Shown here: positions 49,538 through 57,188 of the stretch, piece after piece
Position numbering within the stretch: the first letter of the stretch is position 1
Layout of the letters: every line of letters begins with the position of its first letter
Assembly: GCF_004208515.1 (NCBI RefSeq)
Contig: NZ_SGIM01000005.1
Coordinates: 62,001 to 126,000, forward strand
Direction: 5' to 3'
Source of the DNA: Acinetobacter halotolerans
GTDB lineage: Bacteria > Pseudomonadota > Gammaproteobacteria > Pseudomonadales > Moraxellaceae
Length of the DNA stretch: 64,000 bases
Notes under the pieces: generated by a model
What the model was told of the DNA's origin: nothing
Databases searched by the model: none
The model's input: the letters and a program-made list of their open reading frames with translations, nothing else
Position numbers and translations under genes: made by a program

Positions 49538-49990
49538 ATGTTTGAGATGAAAATGAAGAATCAAAAAATGTATGCAAAGCAAACTGGCTTCACCCTCATT
49601 GAAGTAATGGTTGTTATCGTTATTTTAGGTGTTTTAGCGGCACTGATCGTACCCAATGTGATGGGGCGTGGTGAAAAAGCCAAAGTCGATACCACCAGCA
49701 TTACTTTAAAAGGTGTGGCTGGTGCATTAGATCAATATAAATTAGATAATGGCCGTTACCCATCAATGCAGGATGGTGGTTTAGATGCTTTGGTTAATCA
49801 ACCAGCATCTGCAAAAAACTGGTTACCGGGTGGTTATGTTAAAGGTGGTTATCCGAAAGACAGTTGGGAAAATGATTTGCAATATGTGATGCCTGGCCGT
49901 GAAGGTCGTTCATTTGATTTATATTCGTTTGGTGCGGATGGTAAAGAAGGTGGTGAAGGCAATGATGCAGATATTTATTACCAGCCATAA
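49538..49990 (+). CDS. gspG: type II secretion system major pseudopilin GspG
   Basis: Major pseudopilin, 150 residues from ATG 49538 (AGGA upstream). The prepilin signal KQTGFTLIEVMVVIVILGVL is cut and methylated by prepilin peptidase after the Gly. Downstream are the GspG features DNGRYPSMQDGGLDALV, GGYPKDSWENDLQY and the Ca2+-binding-loop region DLYSFGADGKEGGEGNDADI. A 265 bp A+T-rich gap with no recognisable gene follows. Confidence 0.96.
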   Translation: MFEMKMKNQKMYAKQTGFTLIEVMVVIVILGVLAALIVPNVMGRGEKAKVDTTSITLKGVAGALDQYKLDNGRYPSMQDGGLDALVNQPASAKNWLPGGYVKGGYPKDSWENDLQYVMPGREGRSFDLYSFGADGKEGGEGNDADIYYQP

Positions 49991-50255
49991 TTTTTAATTC
50001 AAGATATCACTTCATTCAATCATCAAATAAATCAAGAGTGAAGTGATAATGTTTCTTGATTCTAAAATATAATCTAAATATTTGAAATATAAGAATATAA
50101 TAAAATAATGACTGTTTGATAGTTATAATAAGAACTATTCCCATATTTAATAGTTACAAGAAAAAGAAACTATGCATAAAAATAGTCTTTTCCTTTAGTT
50201 CAAAGCTTTGCATAATAAATCTAGATCATAAATATGATATTTGGGGAGGTCGCAG

Positions 50256-50600
50256 ATGAAAGCTTTTTTTGTGTTGGATGAACTGAATCAGTTTCATTGG
50301 GCCATGCTTAAATCTGTGTTGCTCATTTTAAGTTTGTTGCCAATTAGTCAAACTGCATTAAATCTGTGGCAAAAAACAGAAGGCAGTAGCCAAATCATGA
50401 TTGGTTTTTTTGCACTAAGTATGTTGAGTGCTTGGTTTGTACTTTGCTTTTTAAGCGCTTTGAAAACCAGTGTTTGGGATAATAAAGCATTCATTTCTGA
50501 CTATGAGCAGCTTTTGTTTAAAGCCTATCGCTATATTCCGATGTTATTTTTATCCAGTTTAGTCGCGTATTTAAGTGTGCAATTATCACTGGAATTTTGA
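50256..50600 (+). CDS. small hypothetical inner-membrane protein
   Basis: A 114-residue protein with three predicted hydrophobic segments (about 15-35, 48-70 and 90-110). ATG 50256 is chosen because GGGGAGG lies six bases upstream; an in-frame TTG 15 bases earlier is inside that site. No family is recognised. A strong terminator separates it from the convergent lnt gene. Confidence 0.65.
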   Translation: MKAFFVLDELNQFHWAMLKSVLLILSLLPISQTALNLWQKTEGSSQIMIGFFALSMLSAWFVLCFLSALKTSVWDNKAFISDYEQLLFKAYRYIPMLFLSSLVAYLSVQLSLEF

Positions 50601-50616
50601 TTTTTTATTGATTCAA

Positions 50617-50649
50617 AAAAAGAGCGTTTTATTTTAAAACGCTCTTTTT
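50617..50649. terminator. bidirectional terminator between convergent genes
   Basis: A perfect 14-bp stem AAAAAGAGCGTTTT/AAAACGCTCTTTTT with a five-base loop, flanked by A- and T-runs, serving both the small membrane protein gene and lnt. Confidence 0.92.
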
Positions 50650-50652
50650 ATA

Positions 50653-52212
50653 TTATCGCCGTGACTTGAACGAAACATCGACCTTGCGAGGACGATAGAA
50701 CCAACCCATTATCAGTAAAAGAACTGAAAAGATCAGAATCGGATAATCACTTAAACGGCTATATAGGGTTTGCCCTTGCATCGCGGGTAAATCACCACGT
50801 AGCACGAATTCTTGATCCATTGGCGCTTGCTTTACAATATGACCATGGTGGTCAATAAATGCGGTAACACCTGTATTGGTGGCACGAATAAACCAACGAC
50901 CATTTTCTTTGGCACGCATTTGTACCATTTGTAAATGTTGCCAAGGTCCCGCTGTACCCGTAAACCACGCATCATTAGAAACCGTAATGAGAAAGTCACT
51001 ATTTAATGCATTGCGGCGAGTCAAGTTGGGATAGGCGACTTCATAGCAAATAGCGGCTGCTAAAGCATGTCCTTTTACCGTCAATGGTTTTTGTTCAGTT
51101 GCACCACTAGAAAAACCAGCCATACTGACATCATTTTGCATAGCGGGTAGTACCCATTTCAGCAAACCAGATAAAGGAATATATTCACCAAATGGAACCA
51201 AGCGTTGTTTCTTATATAAACCAGAAGAATCGCTGCCAGAAGCCATAATGCTGTTGTAGTACTGAGGTTCACCAACTTGTTGTGATTTAGGTATATCCCA
51301 ATATGGAATACCAGTGACCCATGCACTCCCTGATGCTTGGGCTTGGCTATCCATTGCCGCTAAGAATTCAGGAATATCTGTCTGAAATAGCGGAATCGAA
51401 GACTCCGGCCAAACAATCAGGTCACGGCCCCATTCTTTACGCGTTAACTTTGCATAAATTTCGAGGGTTTTGATCTGGTATTCGGTTAACCATTTAAGAT
51501 CTTGTGGAATATTACCTTGAATCAACGAAACGCTGAGCGGCTTAGCTGCTTTAGGTTGTACGAATTGAATATAGCCAACAGCCCATGCACCTAAGACCAA
51601 CAATACCGATGGAATCGCCCAAAACCAACGTCGATTTAAAATCTCGACTAAGGCACATGCAAGCACGATCACTACAAATGAAACGGCATAAACACCAAAT
51701 AATGGTGCATAGCCGTCTAATAATCGTTCAGTAAAGGCATATCCTGCAAATAGCCATGGAAAACCAGTAAATACCCAAGTTTTAGCCCATTCAAACAAGA
51801 CCCAAAGTGGCGCAAAGGTCAGTGGAGTTTCTGGAAAAAAACGACGATACAACCATGTTTGAAAAGCAGTGAATAATCCCATCAATAGTGCCATGACGAC
51901 GATCATCAGCACACTGAGAATTGCATTGGTATCGCCATAGACATGGATTGAGGTGTAGAGCCAAAATGCGCCAACAAACCATAAGCCAAATCCATAGGCC
52001 CAGCCTAAAACGAAAGCTTGTTTAGGGCTACGTTGGCGTAACACCGCGTATAGCAATGCTGGTGACAAAATCGCCAGCCACCAAAAATAATAAGGTGCAA
52101 GTGCCAAACTAAAGATTGCACCCGATATGAGTGCAATCAACAGTGGAACAATAAAAGGAAGCTGTTTTTGTGGTTGAGAAGGGTTTAACAGTTTTTCAAA
52201 ATAGGTTCTCAT
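50653..52212 (-). CDS. lnt: apolipoprotein N-acyltransferase
   Basis: Adds the third acyl chain to lipoproteins in the inner membrane. The 519-residue product has about seven helices (mainly residues 20-210 and 490-510) around a periplasmic nitrilase-fold domain. The catalytic triad is visible: Glu in WPESSIP, Lys in KQRLVPFGEYIP and Cys in AAICYEVAYPN. It overlaps corC by four bases, the conserved ybeX-lnt pair. Confidence 0.96.
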   Translation of the reverse strand: MRTYFEKLLNPSQPQKQLPFIVPLLIALISGAIFSLALAPYYFWWLAILSPALLYAVLRQRSPKQAFVLGWAYGFGLWFVGAFWLYTSIHVYGDTNAILSVLMIVVMALLMGLFTAFQTWLYRRFFPETPLTFAPLWVLFEWAKTWVFTGFPWLFAGYAFTERLLDGYAPLFGVYAVSFVVIVLACALVEILNRRWFWAIPSVLLVLGAWAVGYIQFVQPKAAKPLSVSLIQGNIPQDLKWLTEYQIKTLEIYAKLTRKEWGRDLIVWPESSIPLFQTDIPEFLAAMDSQAQASGSAWVTGIPYWDIPKSQQVGEPQYYNSIMASGSDSSGLYKKQRLVPFGEYIPLSGLLKWVLPAMQNDVSMAGFSSGATEQKPLTVKGHALAAAICYEVAYPNLTRRNALNSDFLITVSNDAWFTGTAGPWQHLQMVQMRAKENGRWFIRATNTGVTAFIDHHGHIVKQAPMDQEFVLRGDLPAMQGQTLYSRLSDYPILIFSVLLLIMGWFYRPRKVDVSFKSRR

Positions 52213-53048
52213 GGACGGACAGCTCGAATCAGATGAATAGTACGTGCATCTGCTTCAATAATGGTAAATTGCCAATCATCAAGCTCAATGGTTTGACCTT
52301 GTAAATCACTGACTAAGCCAATTTCTTGTAGCAGTAGGCCGCCCATAGTTTCAACTTCATCATCAGAAAAATCAGCATTTAAAATTGTGTTGAAATGTTC
52401 AATTGGTGTAAGCGCTTGAACGATCCATGTATTGGCTGTGGTTGGGTCATTGTCTGGCACGATATATAACGCTTCTTCATCCGCAATATCATGCTCGTCT
52501 TCGATTTCACCCACAATTTCTTCAAGAATGTCTTCGAGTGTCACTAAACCAGACGTTGAACCATATTCATCAATCACAATTGCAATGTGTGTTTGCGTAT
52601 TTTTTAACATTCGCAACACTTGGTCGGTACGCGCACTTTCAGGGACAAAGACTGGCTGACGCATTAAGGCACGAATATCGACTTTAACATTGCGATCAGT
52701 TAAAAACGGTAAAAGGTCTTTTGCGAGTAGAACGCCAACGACATTATCAGTTTGATCGGCTGAAAATACAGGAAAACGAGAATGTGCTGAATCAATGAGG
52801 ACATCCAAGATATCGAGTAACTGGTCATCTTCTTGTAAGCTAATCATCGCTGTACGCGGGGTCATGACTTCTCGAATCTTTGTTGCTGGCAGATCAAGAA
52901 CACCCTCAAGCATAGCAACAGTATCTGGCTCTAAAAAGCGACGTGAGTCTTGGACTAACTTGAGTAATTCATCGCGGGTTTCAGGTGCGGTACCTAACCA
53001 TTTTCTTAGGCCGCGCATACCCCACGACGGACTGGATTCCTCGATCAT
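52209..53048 (-). CDS. corC: CBS-domain protein CorC/YbeX
   Basis: A 279-residue cytoplasmic protein of the HlyC/CorC group without the N-terminal membrane domain. Two CBS domains (about 60-180) include VMTPRTAMISLQEDD and FVPESARTDQVLRML, and the linker IVIDEYGSTSGLVTLEDILEEIVGEIEDEHD is the family hallmark. A C-terminal CorC_HlyC domain follows (about 200-275). It is linked with Mg2+/Co2+ homeostasis and ribosome maturation in other bacteria. It is the first gene before lnt. Confidence 0.93.
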   Translation of the reverse strand: MIEESSPSWGMRGLRKWLGTAPETRDELLKLVQDSRRFLEPDTVAMLEGVLDLPATKIREVMTPRTAMISLQEDDQLLDILDVLIDSAHSRFPVFSADQTDNVVGVLLAKDLLPFLTDRNVKVDIRALMRQPVFVPESARTDQVLRMLKNTQTHIAIVIDEYGSTSGLVTLEDILEEIVGEIEDEHDIADEEALYIVPDNDPTTANTWIVQALTPIEHFNTILNADFSDDEVETMGGLLLQEIGLVSDLQGQTIELDDWQFTIIEADARTIHLIRAVRP

Positions 53049-53220
53049 GATCTTTCCTAAAGACTCTCTATATCAATTAGATGATTTTCATCATACCGAA
53101 GAAAAAGCAGATATGCATCAATAAAACGATGCAAAAAACGTACAGTTTTTCATAATGGAGTGATAGATTTCTAAATCGTCGCTTTATGTTAAAATATGAA
53201 AATTCGAATATTTGAGTTTT

Positions 53221-53481
53221 ATGATGTCTGAACAATCAAAACTTGCTACTGTTCAACTCAATACGAGAGGGTTACGTTGCCCTGAGCCTGTGATGATGTT
53301 ACATCAAGCGATCCGTAGAGCAAAGTCAGGGGATGTTGTTGAAGTGTTTGCAACCGATCCTTCCACGTCATGGGATATCCCTAAGTTTTGTATGCATTTG
53401 GGACATGAGTTATTGCTCAAAGAAGAAAGCTTGGATGAAAATAGCAATACTGAATATCGTTATTTGGTGCAGAAAGGTTAA
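53221..53481 (+). CDS. tusA: sulfurtransferase TusA
   Basis: A small sulfur-carrier protein, 86 residues, that relays persulfide sulfur for tRNA 2-thiolation and molybdenum cofactor. The active-site motif is RGLRCPEPVMMLHQAIR (C-P-x-P near residue 21). ATG 53221 is chosen over an in-frame TTG nine bases upstream; a second ATG follows at 53224. It is divergent from corC. Confidence 0.95.
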   Translation: MMSEQSKLATVQLNTRGLRCPEPVMMLHQAIRRAKSGDVVEVFATDPSTSWDIPKFCMHLGHELLLKEESLDENSNTEYRYLVQKG

Positions 53482-53544
53482 TTGATTTTTGATTGATCAG
53501 TATGGCTTGGTATCCCAAGCCATATGATAGTTTTGTGCCATTCT

Positions 53545-54159
53545 CTACTTTTTGAATTTATTAATATATCGAGATAGCCAATAATCGGAACTGAAATACC
53601 GTCCTCCCCCAAGAACAATCAAAGCCAACAACATAATCAAATAAGTTGCAGCAAATTCGATTCCATTATTTAAGATTACAAATGAACCACTCGATGTGAG
53701 CCAGTCATAGTTGCCATAGGTACTTAAAATCTCTCTTGCTTTCTCTAATTTTTCTGCGGACTCCATCACTTGCATATTTGCAAAAGGAGCATTGGGATCA
53801 GCAATCGCTTGCCAGCCATTCGGTAAATGCACGGTAAATATCGCGACGAGCATAGTGATCATCAGTGGAATACTAATCAGCCGAGTTGCCAAACCAAGTG
53901 CTAATAAAATTGCACCACCCAGCTCAGCAGAGGTTGCTAGTGTCGCCATCAGTGTTGGAAAGGGTAATCCTAAACCCCAGTCAGGATTGCTAAACCATTC
54001 AACGGTATCTGCAAAATGAGCAAGTTTATTTGAACCTGCCATCCAAAACACTGGAATGAGAAACAGTCTTAAGGAAAGTGCTGCAATTCCATCGAAATGT
54101 TTTAGATATGAACAAAAATTCTGATAGCGTAATAATAAAGGATAAATAAGTTTATTCAT
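53545..54159 (-). CDS. hvfX: DoxX-family membrane protein, HvfX-like RiPP maturation partner
   Basis: A 204-residue protein with four transmembrane helices (about 26-48, 75-95, 97-115 and 165-190), fitting the DoxX family, including the SAELGGAILLALGLATRLISIPL core and an extended loop between the third and fourth helices. DoxX proteins accompany HvfABC-type loci and have been proposed to help mature copper-binding RiPPs. Here the gene is divergent from hvfA and shares with it a pair of matching ECF-type promoters. The symbol rests on context and family. Confidence 0.8.
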   Translation of the reverse strand: MNKLIYPLLLRYQNFCSYLKHFDGIAALSLRLFLIPVFWMAGSNKLAHFADTVEWFSNPDWGLGLPFPTLMATLATSAELGGAILLALGLATRLISIPLMITMLVAIFTVHLPNGWQAIADPNAPFANMQVMESAEKLEKAREILSTYGNYDWLTSSGSFVILNNGIEFAATYLIMLLALIVLGGGRYFSSDYWLSRYINKFKK

Positions 54160-54192
54160 GAGGATTTCACACCGACTCGTATTGAATAATGT

Positions 54193-54221
54193 TTAGTCGG
54201 TTGAGGATTTGGTTTCTTACA
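54193..54221 (-). promoter_or_regulatory. ECF-type promoter of the DoxX/HvfX gene
   Basis: The minus strand reads TGTAAGAAA with the -10 element CGACTAA; the -35 hexamer TGTAAG and CGACTAA are 16 bases apart. It lies 34 bp before the start codon. It matches the hvfA promoter in both elements and in spacing. Confidence 0.6.
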
Positions 54222-54242
54222 TGGAAAAAATATTTTTTTAAA

Positions 54243-54271
54243 TGTAATAAATTGAGTGGTCGCTCGTCTAA
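54243..54271 (+). promoter_or_regulatory. ECF-type promoter of hvfA
   Basis: TGTAATAAA with a -10 element CGTCTAA; TGTAAT and CGTCTAA are 16 bases apart. It lies 53 bp before the hvfA ATG. CGTC-type -10 elements are common for ECF sigma factors, and this operon encodes one. Confidence 0.6.
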
Positions 54272-54324
54272 TAATATGTACCTCAGTACAAAACTCAAAA
54301 TAGATTTAAAAAAGGAACTTCACA

Positions 54325-54630
54325 ATGAATAAATTAAACTCAATGACCTCGGTTGCCGCTTTAGTTGCATTATCTATGGTTGGCGCAGCAACCCAAGTAT
54401 CGGCAGCATCGACGACGACTGAAACACATGTGACTAAAACTGCAGATGCAAAATGTGGTGAAGCGAAATGTGGTTCAGATAAAGCGAAAAAACAACACAA
54501 AACGACCGATGCAAAATGCGGTGCAGATAAAAAAGCTGCGGATGCAAAATGCGGTGCAGACAAAAAAATGGCAGATGCAAAATGTGGTGCCGACAAAAAA
54601 GTGGCTGACGGGAAGTGTGGCGCCCATTAA
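54325..54630 (+). CDS. hvfA: HvfA-like RiPP metallophore precursor peptide (Cys repeats)
   Basis: A 101-residue secreted precursor. Residues 1-27 are a Sec signal peptide with a likely cut after VSA. The rest is Lys/Ala/Asp-rich with six K-C-G motifs (Cys44, 49, 65, 76, 87 and 98) in DAKCG, EAKCG and DGKCG contexts, the last four exactly 11 residues apart. This matches the EGKCG-repeat precursors of HvfA type, whose cysteines are converted by an MNIO enzyme to oxazolone/thioamide groups that bind copper. The three following genes encode the matching enzymes and regulators. Function is inferred from the family. Confidence 0.85.
   Translation: MNKLNSMTSVAALVALSMVGAATQVSAASTTTETHVTKTADAKCGEAKCGSDKAKKQHKTTDAKCGADKKAADAKCGADKKMADAKCGADKKVADGKCGAH
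54508..54627 (+). repeat. 33-bp tandem repeats in hvfA
   Basis: Units start at 54508, 54541 and 54574, with a shorter, diverged fourth at 54607. Each encodes an 11-residue DAKCGADKKxA-type unit with one Cys. The copy number could vary between strains. Confidence 0.85.
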
Positions 54631-54648
54631 GCCTTATGCAGACGGTTG

Positions 54649-54677
54649 ATGACAGCATCTAAAAAGATGACTGTCAT
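54649..54677 (+). other. hairpin between hvfA and hvfB
   Basis: ATGACAGCATC pairs with GATG-A-CTGTCAT (one bulged A) around a TAAAAA loop. It has no T-run, so it is more likely an mRNA stabiliser or processing site than a full terminator. Confidence 0.6.
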
Positions 54678-54695
54678 TCGCCTAAGGGATTCTTT

Positions 54696-55562
54696 ATGGA
54701 TGCAATCACAAGTGTTGGTCTTGGTCTAAGACGAGATTTTATCGAGGCATTTTTAAGCGCAGCTCATTATCCAGACTTTATTGAAGTTGCCCCTGAAAAT
54801 TGGATGAGCTTTGGTGGAAGACATGCCAAACTTCTAGCTCAGTGTGTAGAAAAATCTCCATTAATTTGTCACGGACTGTCTTTGTCGATTGGTGGGCCTC
54901 ACCCCTTAAATATTGATTTTATTCACCAAATCAAGAAATTCTTAGATTCCTATCAAGTCGAGATTTATTCGGAACATCTAAGCTATACCAACGATGGGGG
55001 ATATTTATACGACCTTTTGCCTATCCCAATGACTGAGGCTGCTGTGAAGTATGTGGTAGAACGTATTTCTCAAGTTCAAGATATTTTAGGGCGAAGATTA
55101 GTATTGGAAAATGTTTCTACTTATCTCATGCCGAATGCTGAAATGTCAGAGGCAGACTTTGTTCGTGAAGTAATCACACAAGCAGATTGCGAATTGCTGT
55201 TGGACGTGAATAACGTTTATGTAAATAGTATCAACCATCAAGCAGATGCATATGCTTTCATTGAAGCTATGCCGAAACAACGTATTCGTTATCTACATAT
55301 TGCAGGGCATGAACAGGTGAGTACAGATTTATTGATTGATACTCATGGTGCTGAAGTATGTGATCCTGTTTGGGCGTTGTTGGAATATACCTATCAGCTC
55401 TGTGGTGTGAAACCAACTTTATTAGAGCGCGATTTTAATATCCCAACATGGCAGCAACTTCAGAATGAATTGAATAAGATTCAGCTGTTACAGCATCAAT
55501 ATTCAAATCAACACATGTTAATCCCAATGAGCTCGAATTTGGCTGATGGGGTGAAAGTATGA
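54696..55562 (+). CDS. hvfB: MNIO-type (DUF692) peptide maturase, HvfB-like
   Basis: A 288-residue TIM-barrel multinuclear non-heme iron oxygenase, the family that modifies Cys in methanobactin (MbnB), bufferin and HvfA precursors. Characteristic segments are EVAPENWM (31-37), CHGLSLSIGG (58-67), YSEHLSY (91-97), VLENVSTYL (136-144), LLDVNNVYVNS (168-178), YLHIAGHE (199-206) and IDTHG (214-218). His59, His94, Glu138, Asp170, His201 and His217 sit where iron ligands are expected. It ends in an ATGA overlap with hvfC. The ribosome-binding site AAGGGA lies seven bases before the ATG. Confidence 0.9.
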   Translation: MDAITSVGLGLRRDFIEAFLSAAHYPDFIEVAPENWMSFGGRHAKLLAQCVEKSPLICHGLSLSIGGPHPLNIDFIHQIKKFLDSYQVEIYSEHLSYTNDGGYLYDLLPIPMTEAAVKYVVERISQVQDILGRRLVLENVSTYLMPNAEMSEADFVREVITQADCELLLDVNNVYVNSINHQADAYAFIEAMPKQRIRYLHIAGHEQVSTDLLIDTHGAEVCDPVWALLEYTYQLCGVKPTLLERDFNIPTWQQLQNELNKIQLLQHQYSNQHMLIPMSSNLADGVKV

Positions 55563-56290
55563 GTATGAATGAGCATACTTTTCAGCAGACCCAACATGAT
55601 TTTTGTGACTGGCTGCGTGATCCAAATTCAGAAAAAGCAGTGCCTTTTGATTTGGATCGTATGCAAGTTTATCGAGAGCTGTTGTTTAATAATGTTTGCT
55701 CGTTCATCAATTTGGTTTATCCGGTGGCTCGATCGTTATTGCCTGCGCAGCAATGGCAACAGTTACTGACGGATTTTTTTCGAGAATCTCAGAATCAATC
55801 ACCGTTCTATAACGATATTTCGCTGCAATTCAGAGAATTTCTCACAAAACAGCAGCATCCTATTTTAGTTGAGTATCCGTGGCTTGCTGAGCTGTTGCAA
55901 TACGAATGGCTTGAACTGTATTTAGATACACTTGAGATTGATGACGTCACTTTGAATGCTGAATTGAAATGGCAACTGACTACACAAGTTTGGGTGTTAG
56001 TGTATCAATATCCTGTTTATCAATGGTCAATCAATCAAATAAATAAAGATCCTGCTCCAAGTGCCATTATGGTTTGGCGAAACAAACAGGATCGGGTTTG
56101 TGTTGAAATACTGACACCATTATCCGCTTATCTAATTGAGCAATTAGCACAACAACCGTTGTCTAGAGCAGCACTCGCTGAATTTATCCAGCAAATTACT
56201 CCAGCTCTATCAATCAGTGAAGTGAACACTCAACTGGAGGAACTTGCAGAAGATTTGATCCGCTTAGAATTGTTATACAAACCTGACTAG
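55559..56290 (+). CDS. hvfC: HvfC-like (DUF2063) partner of the MNIO maturase
   Basis: A 243-residue protein. The N-terminal DUF2063 domain (about 8-105) has the pattern FCDWLRDP...LDRMQVYRELLFNNVCSFINLVYPVARSLL and YPWLAELLQYEWLELYLD; a more divergent C-terminal domain ends in a winged-helix-like part. Such proteins act as substrate-recruiting partners of DUF692 enzymes (MbnC, BufC, HvfC). The start overlaps the hvfB stop by four bases, so the two are translationally coupled. Confidence 0.87.
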   Translation: MSMNEHTFQQTQHDFCDWLRDPNSEKAVPFDLDRMQVYRELLFNNVCSFINLVYPVARSLLPAQQWQQLLTDFFRESQNQSPFYNDISLQFREFLTKQQHPILVEYPWLAELLQYEWLELYLDTLEIDDVTLNAELKWQLTTQVWVLVYQYPVYQWSINQINKDPAPSAIMVWRNKQDRVCVEILTPLSAYLIEQLAQQPLSRAALAEFIQQITPALSISEVNTQLEELAEDLIRLELLYKPD

Positions 56291-56306
56291 CACAGTGAGA
56301 AACGCG

Positions 56307-56924
56307 ATGCCTGAAATGACAACATCGAATGCTAATGCATCTCAGCAACTGTATAACGATGATTTTTTGTCGGAATTACGACAACAAATGATCAAGTTTG
56401 CCGTCCTACAGCTTTCATCATTTCATCAAGCTGAGGATGTGGTTCAAGAAGCTTTGCTGAGCGCCTTGCAGCATGTTGCATCTTTTTCTGGCCGTGCTGC
56501 TTTTAAAACTTGGGTGTTTGCGATTCTAAAAAATAAGATCGTTGATTTAATTCGAAAAAAAACACGTCTCGTCAGCATGAGTGAGCTATTTGATGATGAT
56601 GACAGTGCGTTAAGCGTAGATGCACTGTTTGATGTTGCTGGACATTGGCAAAAATCAGAAAGACCAAAAGCTTGGTTGAATCCTGAGGAAATGATGGAGC
56701 AGCAAGATTTTTGGATGATTTTTGACGCCTGTTTGAATCATTTACCAGCGAAGTATGCACAAGTGTTTATGTTGCGGGAAATGATTGAACTGAGTTCAGA
56801 TGAAATCTGCGAAAAATTAGAATTAAGCATCTCAAACTTGAACGTTTTAATGTATCGCAGTCGAGTAAGACTACGTGAATGCTTAGAAAATAAATGGTTA
56901 CTACAGGGGGATTGTTCATGTTGA
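56307..56924 (+). CDS. ECF-type RNA polymerase sigma factor
   Basis: A 205-residue sigma-70 family factor with region 2 (about 30-100: HQAEDVVQEALLSALQHVASFSGRAAFKTWVFAILKNKIVDLIRKK) and region 4 (about 140-190: LPAKYAQVFMLREMIELSSDEICEKLELSISNLNVLMYRSRVRLRECL), with regions 1 and 3 absent. A GTG 12 bases earlier (56295) is an alternative start. It lies 4-16 bp after hvfC and overlaps the anti-sigma gene. It probably directs both promoters at 54193-54271 and so controls its own operon. Confidence 0.92.
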   Translation: MPEMTTSNANASQQLYNDDFLSELRQQMIKFAVLQLSSFHQAEDVVQEALLSALQHVASFSGRAAFKTWVFAILKNKIVDLIRKKTRLVSMSELFDDDDSALSVDALFDVAGHWQKSERPKAWLNPEEMMEQQDFWMIFDACLNHLPAKYAQVFMLREMIELSSDEICEKLELSISNLNVLMYRSRVRLRECLENKWLLQGDCSC

Positions 56925-57109
56925 CGTGCCGACAAGCGACCCAATTGCTTTCAGAAAAACAAGATCGAACTCTGAACTTCAAAGAACTGAGTGCTTTACA
57001 GTTTCATGTGATGATGTGTAGTTCGTGTCGGCGTTTCGGTAAGCAAATGAAGAGTTTAAGTTTGTTATCCAAACAATATAAAAAGTTTGATGAAGGGCAG
57101 AAAGATTAA
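56918..57109 (+). CDS. zinc-finger (zf-HC2/ZAS) anti-sigma factor
   Basis: A 63-residue protein that starts inside the end of the sigma gene (7 bp overlap) behind a GGGGG ribosome-binding site. It has the ZAS motif H-x3-C-x2-C (His30, Cys34, Cys37) with Cys4 as the likely fourth ligand. There is no transmembrane segment, so it is a soluble anti-sigma factor that could sense metal or thiol stress through its own zinc site. It is the last gene of the operon. Confidence 0.85.
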   Translation: MLTCRQATQLLSEKQDRTLNFKELSALQFHVMMCSSCRRFGKQMKSLSLLSKQYKKFDEGQKD

Positions 57110-57115
57110 ATTAAA

Positions 57116-57146
57116 AAAGCCTCATATTTTATGAGGCTTTCTTGGC
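57116..57146. terminator. terminator between the anti-sigma gene and etfQO
   Basis: AAAGCCTCAT/ATGAGGCTTT forms a 10-bp stem with an ATTTT loop. On the minus strand it is followed by TTTTTT, so it mainly ends etfQO. On the plus strand the T-run is short. Confidence 0.85.
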
Positions 57147-57188
57147 TTAGTTTGCGCTAAAAACTCAATTTCAGCGCAAATTAAAAAA

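Noticed and set aside
54306..54658. Antisense frames opposite hvfA
   Set aside because: They arise from the 33-bp repeats. The plus-strand frame has a signal peptide, a promoter and partner genes.
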